From: CAZXCQ01 sp964639275
Lineage (GTDB): Bacteria > Desulfobacterota > DSM-4660 > Desulfatiglandales > Desulfatiglandaceae
Assembly: GCA_964639275.1 (NCBI GenBank)
Contig: CAZXCQ010000095.1
Span: forward strand, 1 to 20,528
Direction: 5' to 3'
DNA: 20,528 bases
Numbering within the stretch: the first letter of the stretch is position 1; every line of letters begins with the position of its first letter. Below are positions 7,781 through 14,125 of the stretch, piece by piece. The notes beneath the pieces are model-generated. The model was given only the letters and a program-made list of their open reading frames with translations. It was not told the origin of the DNA and did not search any database. The position numbers were made by a program, and so were the translations under genes.

Positions 7781-9799
7781 TTATTCCTCCATCAACTGAT
7801 TTGCTACCAATTCCGCGATGTCCCGAACTTTGGCCCTATCTTCGGCTTCGTGAAATTTTAGTCCATCCTCAAAATGGATCATACAAAACGGACATGCCGT
7901 CGCGATCAGATCCGGATTTTTGGAAAGGGCCTGTTCAGTGCGAAGCGCATAAACCCTCTGCCCCCTGATCCTGGGCATCCACATCCTACCCCCTCCTGCC
8001 CCGCAACAAAAGGCAAATCTTCGATTTCGGTCCATTTCCACAAGGTTTTTTTTGGAAATTGCCTCAACGACCTTTCTCGGCGCATCATATATGGTGTTGT
8101 ACCGGCCCAGGAAACAGGAATCATGATAGGTGATGGTCCTGTCAATATCTGCGTTTAACGGAAGACTTCCTCCACGGATAAGTTCCAGAATGAATTCCGC
8201 ATGGTGGATCACCTCAAATTCACCACCAAATTGGGGATATTCATTTTTTAGGGTGTTATAGCCATGGGGGCATGTGACCAGGATCTTATTGAACCGGTAT
8301 TTCTTGAACGTTTCAATATTTTCCTGAACCATTTGCTGATAAAGATATTCGTTGCCAATCCGGCGCGCCGAATCCCCACAGCACCCCTCTTTTGGGCCGA
8401 GGATGCCAAAATTGATCCCTGCGGCCCGGAGGATCTTGACCATGGAGGTGGCTACTTTTTGGTTGCGGCCGTCATAGGAACCCGCGCAACCCACGTAATA
8501 AAGCACGTCCACATGGTCGCCGGCCTCAGAGAGGATCTTGACACCCAGGTTCTTTGCCCAATCACCGCGGGTCGCTCTTCCCAAACCCCATGGATTGCTG
8601 TTTCTTTCCATTCCCCGAAAGGCCGCCTGGACTTCGGAGGGAAAACTGCTTTCCATCAGAACCAGGTAACGCCGCATCTCAACGATCTTATCCACGTGTT
8701 CAACCCCTACCGGGCAGACCTCCATGCAGGCCATACAATTCGTGCAGTCCCACACGATCCCCTCGGCAAGCACAGTGGTCATCACACAGACCGGTTCTGC
8801 CTCCCCACCTGCCGGCTTCTTCCTTTGATCTAACAAATCCTTTCCAACGGAAAAGAGATGGTTTCTCAGCCTCACGATCATGTCTTTGGGCTCAAGAGGC
8901 TTTTCACTGATCGCGGCCGGACAGTTTGTATTGCACTGACCGCATTCTGTGCATGCATATAGATCAAGGAGGTGTTTCCAAGAGAAGTCGTCGATCTTAT
9001 ACACACCAAACATCTCGGCTTCTTCCATATCCGTGATGGGATGGAGTGACCCTTTTGGGGACGTGGAATAGAAATAGAGGTTGGGGTGGGCTGCCAGGAT
9101 ATGAAGGTGTTTGGAATAAAGGAGATAGATACCAAAACCCAAGATGATAACGATATGAAGGTACCATAAGATATAGAAGAGAGTTTTGGCATGGGGTTGT
9201 AGTCCCATCCCCAGAAACAGCTTGGAGAAGGCCACACCCACGAAGGCCCAATCCGCAAAAGGTTTTTCCTCTGCCAGCAGTCTAAAGCCCTCAACCGAAA
9301 ACCCGATGATCATCAAAGAGAATATTAGGAGAATAATAATTAAGGCGCCCCTGGACATAATGGGTTCGAGTCTCGAAGGCCTAAAGACATAACGCCTTGT
9401 CGCCGCCCATATCAGGGCCAAAATTACGCTCAGCCCGGCAATATCGAGGCAGAGAAAGAAGAGATCATTAAATGTTTTCCCAAAAAGCGCCGGCGATAAT
9501 TCGCTATAAAGCCCCTCGCCTATGTGAAAGGCATAGCTGATGACAAATAGGCAAAATCCATAAAACAGGAGCATGTGCCCCAAACCGGAGCGGTCTTTTT
9601 GGGTGACATTTTTGAGGACACAGCGCTGAAGCAGGACCTGGCCCAGGACACGTTTCAGCCTCGCTGCTGGATGATCGAACCGCTCTTCGTACTTTCCCAA
9701 CGTGACCAGGTCTATGAGAAACTTGGCCCTCTTGGCGAAGACATAAGCGGTAACCCCTATCAATAATAACAGGAAAGCCTTGCCGCCTATTGGTAACAT
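7781..9799 (-). CDS. EMO/HdrD-like membrane Fe-S oxidoreductase (ETF:menaquinone oxidoreductase type)
   Basis: A 672-residue protein. ATG 9799 is preferred because AGGAGA (9807-9812) precedes it; GTG 9829 has no ribosome site. The N-terminal ~240 residues hold about five membrane segments like NarI, with histidines (H75, H92, H215, and in KHLH) that could bind haem b. Next come two 4Fe-4S motifs, CTECGQCNTNC (283-293) and CTNCMACMEVC (352-362). Then two CCG domains follow: C438, CCG at 473-475 and CPHG at 510; then C562, CCG at 598-600 and CPFC at 636-639. This order matches membrane DUF224/HdrD-like proteins now known as EMO, which pass electrons from electron-transfer flavoprotein to menaquinone during acyl-CoA oxidation. 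That role is inferred; no etf genes are visible. It heads the acs-usp operon. Confidence 0.88.
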   Translation of the reverse strand: MLPIGGKAFLLLLIGVTAYVFAKRAKFLIDLVTLGKYEERFDHPAARLKRVLGQVLLQRCVLKNVTQKDRSGLGHMLLFYGFCLFVISYAFHIGEGLYSELSPALFGKTFNDLFFLCLDIAGLSVILALIWAATRRYVFRPSRLEPIMSRGALIIILLIFSLMIIGFSVEGFRLLAEEKPFADWAFVGVAFSKLFLGMGLQPHAKTLFYILWYLHIVIILGFGIYLLYSKHLHILAAHPNLYFYSTSPKGSLHPITDMEEAEMFGVYKIDDFSWKHLLDLYACTECGQCNTNCPAAISEKPLEPKDMIVRLRNHLFSVGKDLLDQRKKPAGGEAEPVCVMTTVLAEGIVWDCTNCMACMEVCPVGVEHVDKIVEMRRYLVLMESSFPSEVQAAFRGMERNSNPWGLGRATRGDWAKNLGVKILSEAGDHVDVLYYVGCAGSYDGRNQKVATSMVKILRAAGINFGILGPKEGCCGDSARRIGNEYLYQQMVQENIETFKKYRFNKILVTCPHGYNTLKNEYPQFGGEFEVIHHAEFILELIRGGSLPLNADIDRTITYHDSCFLGRYNTIYDAPRKVVEAISKKNLVEMDRNRRFAFCCGAGGGRMWMPRIRGQRVYALRTEQALSKNPDLIATACPFCMIHFEDGLKFHEAEDRAKVRDIAELVANQLMEE

Positions 9800-9806
9800 T
9801 GCCCTA

Positions 9807-9812
9807 TCTCCT
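9807..9812 (-). promoter_or_regulatory. Ribosome binding site deciding the EMO-like start
   Basis: AGGAGA on the minus strand, 7 bases before ATG 9799. The alternative GTG at 9829 has no purine-rich site in front, so the shorter protein is preferred. Confidence 0.7.
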
Positions 9813-10018
9813 GTCACTTTTCGGTTCACCCCGATGTTGGAAAAGAACTCTGTGCCTGTTTGAGACCGAAGGAATTCATATTCAGGCTAGTCTAGACTTT
9901 GCATCAATTTCCAATTCCCGCACCCGCCCGACAGCATATGAATAATCTGCTTATACGAGCCTTAATACGCGACATCGGGGTTCAAATCGGGTTTTCAAAG
10001 TCACCGCTCTCCTAAAAT

Positions 10019-10034
10019 AGCAAGGGCTGTACCA
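10019..10034 (-). promoter_or_regulatory. Sigma-54 promoter of the EMO-acs-usp operon
   Basis: On the minus strand TGGTAC-AGCCC-TTGCT has the -24 GG and -12 GC separated by exactly 10 bases and differs from the TGGCAC-N5-TTGC consensus at one position. The inferred start of transcription is near 10007. The inverted repeat centred at 10150 lies about 117 bp upstream of the GG. Confidence 0.75.
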
Positions 10035-10142
10035 AGGGGATATGGGCATCGATGAAGGCGAAAGTGTCAAGATTTAAGAGGGGTTATCAAGGATAAGACA
10101 TCCGGAAGGGAAGGAAGACAGGGGATATGGATGTCAGATTTT

Positions 10143-10157
10143 TTTTCAGTGTGTAAA
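10143..10157. promoter_or_regulatory. Putative enhancer site (UAS) shared by two divergent sigma-54 promoters
   Basis: TTTTCAGTGTGTAAA is an imperfect 6-3-6 inverted repeat matching 13 of 15 bases of the two identical sites near 18392 and 20396. Read toward the EMO-like gene it is followed after 7 bases by GACA (10132-10135), exactly as in the other two. It is centred about 117 bp from the left -24 GG and 122 bp from the right one. Confidence 0.68.
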
Positions 10158-10270
10158 GACCGGAGGGCATGAGGATCATTCAAAAAACCCCGCAAGCCCC
10201 CTTGCAATAATTCAAAAAAAGACCAGTTAAGTCAGACAGTTGGTTTGCCTTTTCCCCGTGTTCATTATTT

Positions 10271-10286
10271 TGGCACACGTGTTGCT
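10271..10286 (+). promoter_or_regulatory. Sigma-54 promoter of the AcuB-like operon
   Basis: TGGCAC-ACGTG-TTGCT is a perfect -24/-12 element with GG-N10-GC spacing. It faces the AcuB-like gene, whose start codon lies about 155 bases beyond the inferred transcription start near 10297. Confidence 0.85.
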
Positions 10287-10452
10287 TGTGATTATATGAG
10301 AAGTATGGCTCTTGTCAGCGAGACCGCTTTCTGTTGCAAGAAACCTCTTCATGCCGCCAAAGAGCCGAGAATTCTGGAGCCTTTTTTTGGTCTTTTCCAA
10401 ACCCGATGTCCTGAAGAATCGGATTGGGTAGTAGAAAAAAGGAGGTATCAAC

Positions 10453-11130
10453 ATGTTGGTCAAAGACTGGATGAGCAAGACCGTCATTACGATAGACGTT
10501 GATGACTCGATGCAGGATGCCACCAAGCTTTTAAAACAGCACAATATCGCCATGCTGCCGGTTATGAAAAAGGGTAAATTGGTGGGAATCATCACCGACC
10601 GGGATCTCAAGAGGGCCTCTGCCTCTGATGCCACCACGTTGGAGATCCATGAGCTTCTGGCACTCCTCTCCAATATCAAGGTAAAGAGTATCATGACAAA
10701 GGACCCCATCACGGTCCCCTTTGATTACACGATAGAAGAAACCGCCGAGGTACTCCAAAAAAATAAAATATCCGGAGTCCCCGTCGTCGATTACGAAGGA
10801 AATCTCGTGGGTACAATCACAAAAGGGGACATCTTCAGGGCCTTGATTTCTTTGACCGGTGTGGGAACGAGAGGAATCCAGTTTGCCTTTCAGCTTGAAG
10901 ATCGGCCGGGATCTATCAAAGAGATGGCAGATATTATCCGAAAATTCGGGGGCCGTATGGTAAGTATCCTGACCTCCTATGCCCGGGTGCCAAAAGGATA
11001 TCGAAAGGTCTATATACGCATGTACGGAGTAGACCGTTCCAAACTTCCAGAGCTAAGAGACGAGCTCAAAGAAAAGGCTACCCTGCTCTATATGGTGGAT
11101 CACAGGGAGAATAAAAGGGAGATCTATTAG
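10453..11130 (+). CDS. AcuB-like CBS-CBS-ACT protein
   Basis: A 225-residue cytoplasmic protein with ATG 10453 and GGAGG at 10441-10445. Two CBS domains (about residues 1-60 and 74-135; KDWMSKTVITIDVDDSM, GIITDRDL, then KSIMTKDPITVPFDYTI, GTITKGDIF) are followed by an ACT domain (about 138-215; FQLEDRPGSIKEMADIIRKFGGRM). This is the layout of AcuB of Bacillus acetoin/acetate operons. CBS pairs usually bind adenosine nucleotides and ACT domains small ligands, so an energy- or metabolite-sensing role is likely; the biochemical job of AcuB itself is not settled. It is divergent from the acs operon and appears to share its enhancer site, which supports a link with acetate activation. It is the first gene of a four-gene operon. 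Confidence 0.9.
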   Translation: MLVKDWMSKTVITIDVDDSMQDATKLLKQHNIAMLPVMKKGKLVGIITDRDLKRASASDATTLEIHELLALLSNIKVKSIMTKDPITVPFDYTIEETAEVLQKNKISGVPVVDYEGNLVGTITKGDIFRALISLTGVGTRGIQFAFQLEDRPGSIKEMADIIRKFGGRMVSILTSYARVPKGYRKVYIRMYGVDRSKLPELRDELKEKATLLYMVDHRENKREIY

Positions 11131-11248
11131 TAAGTCCAAAGCTCTGCCAGCCGACCAATCGACCAGGCATTTTCTGTCCTCTGATGAGGCGTGATACAGA
11201 TCCCTATCGGCGAACAGCGATATAGTTGAAGTGAAAGGAGGGAGTAAA

Positions 11249-11941
11249 ATGACAAGTATAAACCCTGAGAGAGTAATTATGCTGGCTGATCTGATAGAGG
11301 CGGCGGCTGCCGGGAAAAAGGTCGACTTGAAGGCAAGCCCCACGCGTGATGTCGTGCGCTTCAGGAGAGAAGGCCAAGACGTTGATACTGTTATCTTATC
11401 AATGGAATACAGCGGGACAATAGACGGAAAACCCTTTGCCTTCAAAAAGAACTATTCATTGACAGATGACAACGTGAAATATGCCGTTGAGTGCCTCCTG
11501 ACTGCTAACAACAGACTTCAGATGGACTACGAAAGACTCAAGGAGGCAGGTATAAAGGCAGAAGATGAGTTCTTTACTCTTGAAAACTCCTTTGTCGGAA
11601 TCCCCGGGGATGCATCGACAAAGAGACCGGCATTGAGGCTGCAGGACTTTGTCCACCTCTCCCGTACTGGGACCCGGGTCTTGGTTGATATCGATCTCAA
11701 GCGGCCGGAAATTATCCTGAAACAGGAGGGTATGGAAAAAAAGGGAGTTGCCTATGTGGCAGACTTTGTATTTTCCGTGGGGGAAGAAAGGACAACCATT
11801 GAAAAGCTATATACACTTGGGTCCGCTGATGAAAGCAGGAAATATCAGGAAGAGATAAGGTATATCGCCAACAAGCGCCTGGAAAGGGATTGTGAGCGCT
11901 TGAGAAACGCTGGCATGAAGGTGGATACACCCTCCTTTTAA
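11249..11941 (+). CDS. Unknown protein with an internally duplicated domain
   Basis: A 230-residue soluble protein that I do not recognise. ATG 11249 follows AAAGGAGGGAG (11234-11244); a GTG at 11231 in frame would contain that site. It appears to be two copies of a roughly 100-residue unit, each a beta-rich stretch followed by a helix: VILSMEYSGTIDGKPFAFKK then TANNRLQMDYERLKEAGIKA in the first, and VAYVADFVFSVGEERTTIEK then IANKRLERDCERLRNAGMKV in the second. No cysteine cluster, signal peptide or membrane segment is seen. It lies 118 bases after the AcuB-like gene. Co-transcription suggests a regulatory or binding partner role, which is inference only. Confidence 0.8.
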   Translation: MTSINPERVIMLADLIEAAAAGKKVDLKASPTRDVVRFRREGQDVDTVILSMEYSGTIDGKPFAFKKNYSLTDDNVKYAVECLLTANNRLQMDYERLKEAGIKAEDEFFTLENSFVGIPGDASTKRPALRLQDFVHLSRTGTRVLVDIDLKRPEIILKQEGMEKKGVAYVADFVFSVGEERTTIEKLYTLGSADESRKYQEEIRYIANKRLERDCERLRNAGMKVDTPSF

Positions 11942-11979
11942 TTTACCGATCAAGAAAAAGGCGTGATTGTGCATTGACC

Positions 11980-12014
11980 CATGGGAATGGGGATTCCGAA
12001 CCCCCATTCCCATG
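11980..12014 (+). promoter_or_regulatory. Perfect 13-bp stem-loop just upstream of a ribosome site
   Basis: CATGGGAATGGGG (11980-11992) pairs fully with CCCCATTCCCATG (12002-12014) around a 9-base loop. GGAGG of the next gene begins only seven bases later (12021). There is no T-run, so it is not a classical terminator. It more likely protects or processes the mRNA or tunes translation of the 97-aa gene. Confidence 0.7.
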
Positions 12015-12031
12015 ACCGACGGAGGTGAGCC

Positions 12032-12325
12032 ATGAAAGCAGCCATTGTCTTTTCGGGAGGGGGTCCTGTCCTCTTCCTAACCACATACAAGTCGTTGGAT
12101 CACCCGGGGTTTATAAAAAAGCTTGGGGGCAGGGGAATTTCGAAATTCATTGCCTATGAGATAGACATCGAGAAAGTAAAACAGAAGTACGGGAAACATT
12201 TTGAGGTCGTTATCAATGATGTCAAGGAAACAGACGACTTGAGATGCCTTGACTACAATGGTTTCAACGTCTTTTACAACTTCTCTCTTCGCGATTTGGC
12301 TGCCCCCATTTACTATGACCCTTAA
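12032..12325 (+). CDS. 97-residue conserved 'cytosolic protein'
   Basis: A small soluble protein with ATG 12032 and GGAGG at 12021-12025. It begins MKAAIVFSGGGPVLFLTTY and contains GRGISKFIAYEIDIEKVKQKYG, DDLRCLDYNGFNVFYNFSL and a YYDP terminus. From memory it resembles small proteins annotated only as 'cytosolic protein' in sulfate reducers and their relatives; no enzymatic motif is known to me. It sits third in the AcuB-like operon, behind a strong stem-loop that may set its expression. Confidence 0.8.
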   Translation: MKAAIVFSGGGPVLFLTTYKSLDHPGFIKKLGGRGISKFIAYEIDIEKVKQKYGKHFEVVINDVKETDDLRCLDYNGFNVFYNFSLRDLAAPIYYDP

Positions 12326-12384
12326 TTGGTGACGCAGCTCAAACGGGGTTTTGTGGTCTCTTTCTAGAGAAAGGAAGATCCATC

Positions 12385-12675
12385 ATGGCAGAAAATTTTA
12401 GAATCGCTTTTCATAGAAGCTGTGAGAATCTTCATGTCAAGCTGTTTGGGGATTTCGATGGGAGTTCGGCGCACCAATTGCTCGATGCTCTGAAAAGCCG
12501 CTGGGCTGGCGTCTTAAGGGTATTTATACACACCAGTTGCCTGAGGAACATAGAGCCCTTTGGGCGGGATGTATTCCGGAATAATCCCGACCTGAAAAAA
12601 GCAAGACACCTAACGCTGGTATTTACCGGGGAGAATGCCCGCGAGCTGGCTCCTGAAAAGGCCCAGATTTTATAG
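12385..12675 (+). CDS. 96-residue STAS-like protein
   Basis: A small soluble protein with ATG 12385 behind AAGGAAG. The pattern FRIAFHRSCENLHVKLFGDF, then DGSSAHQLLDALKS, VFIHTSCLRNIEPFGRDVF and LTLVFTGENARELAP has the alternating strand-helix order of STAS (anti-sigma-antagonist-like) domains: an N-terminal strand pair, a helix after GDFDGSSA, a hydrophobic strand, and an S/G-rich turn. A canonical phosphorylatable DSSG motif is not seen, so a binding role is more likely than a SpoIIAA-type switch. This assignment is by pattern only. It is the last gene of the AcuB-like operon and overlaps the minus-strand peptide gene tail to tail by six bases. Confidence 0.75.
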   Translation: MAENFRIAFHRSCENLHVKLFGDFDGSSAHQLLDALKSRWAGVLRVFIHTSCLRNIEPFGRDVFRNNPDLKKARHLTLVFTGENARELAPEKAQIL

Positions 12676-12780
12676 GTTTGATTTGAGCAGATCCTCTTTA
12701 CTCATGGCCGGATAGGCCGGCAAGGCCCAGCCGAGCAAAATGAACAGGGTCGCAATTCCAAAAAGCCCGCGCATTCTCAT
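12670..12780 (-). CDS. 36-residue peptide with N-terminal signal or membrane segment
   Basis: A short open frame with ATG at 12780 and stop TAA at 12670-12672. An AAGGGGGA ribosome site lies just upstream. The peptide begins MRMRGLFGIATLFILLGW, continues ALPAYPAM and ends SKEDLLKSNL: two arginines, a hydrophobic core, an AxPA-like cleavage site, then a short charged tail. It could be a small exported peptide or a membrane-anchored regulator. It lies 75 bases after the CBS-pair gene on the same strand, at the end of the SLC13 operon. No homologue is recalled. Confidence 0.5.
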   Translation of the reverse strand: MRMRGLFGIATLFILLGWALPAYPAMSKEDLLKSNL

Positions 12781-12855
12781 CTTGCTATCCCCCTTTTCCT
12801 CAACAGGACTCAATGTCAGCAACCAAGACGGGATGAGCTCATTGCCCATACCCGG

Positions 12856-13404
12856 TCAGGACTGGATTCGCTCTATCTCAAAGAAAAGATCCTGTTCCCG
12901 GATCACGCCCACGACTTCTCCCGATCTTACCACCACAAGTCTCCTGATCTTGTCTTTGACCATGGCGTAGGCGGCCTCCATAAGACTGGCCTCACAATCG
13001 ATGGTGGGCGGCGAAGGGGACATGACCTCACGGATTTTCTTGTTGGCCAGCTTCTTGATCTCCATGGTGAACATCCCCTTCCAGAACATGGGGGAGTACT
13101 GGACACTATCGGCCATGGATGGTTTGGGGGCGCTCAAATACGCAGGCATGATTGCTTCGAGGAGGTCTATGATGGCGAGAATACCCATAATATTGCCTTC
13201 ACGGTCGAAGACAAGGATAGAACGATGCCCCGTTTCCATGATCCTGCTGGTTGAGACCTTTGCCGAGAAGGATTTCTTGAGCGCCAGCACAGCGTCGCGA
13301 ACCGTCTGATCTTCGGTTAAGGTGGTGTACTCCTCCAGAGGGATCATGACATCCCTGACCCGCCTTTCTCCTACGCTCTGCCTCTTTTGTGTATCGCAAG
13401 ACAC
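12856..13404 (-). CDS. CBS-domain pair protein
   Basis: A 182-residue protein with two CBS domains: about residues 14-90 (VRDVMIPLEEYTTLTEDQTV, SILVFDREGNIMGILAIIDLL) and about 122-180 (IREVMSPSPPTIDCEASLME, RLVVVRSGEVVGVIREQDLFF). GTG 13404 is the only start upstream of the first CBS motif, as a stop codon lies just before it. It has a poor ribosome site, so expression may depend on coupling to the REC gene 59 bases upstream. CBS pairs typically bind AMP/ATP; this one lacks the ACT domain of the AcuB-like protein. It lies with sensor kinase and receiver genes of the transporter operon, suggesting an adenylate input to that system. Confidence 0.88.
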   Translation of the reverse strand: MSCDTQKRQSVGERRVRDVMIPLEEYTTLTEDQTVRDAVLALKKSFSAKVSTSRIMETGHRSILVFDREGNIMGILAIIDLLEAIMPAYLSAPKPSMADSVQYSPMFWKGMFTMEIKKLANKKIREVMSPSPPTIDCEASLMEAAYAMVKDKIRRLVVVRSGEVVGVIREQDLFFEIERIQS

Positions 13405-13463
13405 CCTTTTTCAAGTCGCCGGTCTGTCTGATGGTTATCCCTCCAAGACTCATGACCTTCGCA

Positions 13464-13919
13464 TCAGGACCCCTCTGTCTCTCTGATGATCTCCCTTGGA
13501 GACTTCATGAAGCTCCGGGTCTGCGCCACCCTTATCTTTTCTTCAAGCCTTTGTCTCTTCTCAAAGGCCTCCTTTGCCTTTTCCAGGAGATCTCCCACGT
13601 CCGTGGGTTTCATCAAGTAATCTGTGGCCCCTGACTTTAGACCGTCTACAGCGGATTCCACCGTGGCGTGTCCGGTCAGCATGATGACCTCCACCAGGGG
13701 AAACTCCGTCTTGATCCGCTTGAGGGTAGCAATGCCGTCCATCCCCGGCATCTTCACATCCAGGATAACCACGTGGATGCTATGCATTCGCAGCTTCTCT
13801 AATGCCTCAGAACCACTTGTTGCAGTCAGTACATCATAACCCTTCTTGGCCAGAAGCTTCTGGGTGGTTGAAAGGAATCTTTCCTCATCATCCACCAACA
13901 TCATCTTCATCTCTTCCAT
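13464..13919 (-). CDS. REC protein with short C-terminal coiled tail
   Basis: A 151-residue receiver protein with ATG 13919 behind AGAGGG. It has D10-D11, phospho-acceptor D54 in VVILDVKMPGMDG, Thr in MLTGHATVES and Lys in YLMKPTDV. The last ~35 residues (EKAKEAFEKRQRLEEKIRVA) are a charged, probably coiled-coil helix without any DNA-binding motif. It is paralogous to the REC protein at 15941-16399, which shares the LTGHA-VE and DAFEK/EAFEK-type tail. It is likely an acceptor for the dCache kinase encoded just upstream. Confidence 0.92.
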   Translation of the reverse strand: MEEMKMMLVDDEERFLSTTQKLLAKKGYDVLTATSGSEALEKLRMHSIHVVILDVKMPGMDGIATLKRIKTEFPLVEVIMLTGHATVESAVDGLKSGATDYLMKPTDVGDLLEKAKEAFEKRQRLEEKIRVAQTRSFMKSPREIIRETEGS

Positions 13920-13949
13920 ATTGCCCTCTCATTTCTTGATCGAACCTAA

Positions 13950-13992
13950 GTTTCCTGTCCCTACGCCATTTATGACGAAGGGGACAGGAAAC
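13950..13992. repeat. 12-bp stem-loop in the kinase-REC gap
   Basis: GTTTCCTGTCCC (13950-13961) pairs perfectly with GGGACAGGAAAC (13981-13992) around a 19-base loop, about 30 bases upstream of the REC start in a 206-base gap. No T-run follows on the minus strand, so a role in mRNA processing or attenuation is more likely than simple termination. Confidence 0.6.
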
Positions 13993-14125
13993 GAGTTCAC
14001 CAACCCTGTCACCCGCACGATTGTCCAATCCCAGGAGCCTACCTAACCCTGTTTGCTCAAGTCGAACCCCTACTGACAATCTCTGCCTGACAGCGCATCA
14101 GGTGAACGGTAAACACCATACAGGC

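Larger units (their letters stand above)
9800..10452. other. 653-base divergent control region
   Basis: No convincing gene lies here. It holds two outward sigma-54 promoters, one facing each neighbouring operon, and a single inverted repeat between them. Both transcripts would have long leaders, roughly 210 bases toward the EMO-like gene and 155 bases toward the AcuB-like gene. I see no recognised riboswitch. A small stem (GCAAG/CTTGC, 10192-10205) lies between the repeat and the right-hand promoter. Confidence 0.7.

Noticed and set aside
9361..9380. GGGTTCGAGTCTC resembling a tRNA T-arm
   Set aside because: It is inside the EMO-like coding sequence (RPSRLEPIM) with no other tRNA parts.
9889..9898. 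10-base palindrome AGTCTAGACT
   Set aside because: Single copy, in a leader, with no matching site elsewhere; likely chance.
9973..9993. GGTTCAAATC resembling a tRNA T-loop
   Set aside because: The flanking bases cannot form the T-stem, and no anticodon or acceptor arms are found nearby.
10192..10205. GCAAG/CTTGC stem followed on the minus strand by GGGG then six T
   Set aside because: Only five base pairs, with four G between the stem and the T-run, and no gene ends there to need a terminator.
10245..10502. 85-codon plus-strand frame covering the leader and start of the AcuB-like gene
   Set aside because: It begins before the predicted sigma-54 transcription start, runs out of frame into the AcuB-like gene and has no ribosome site.
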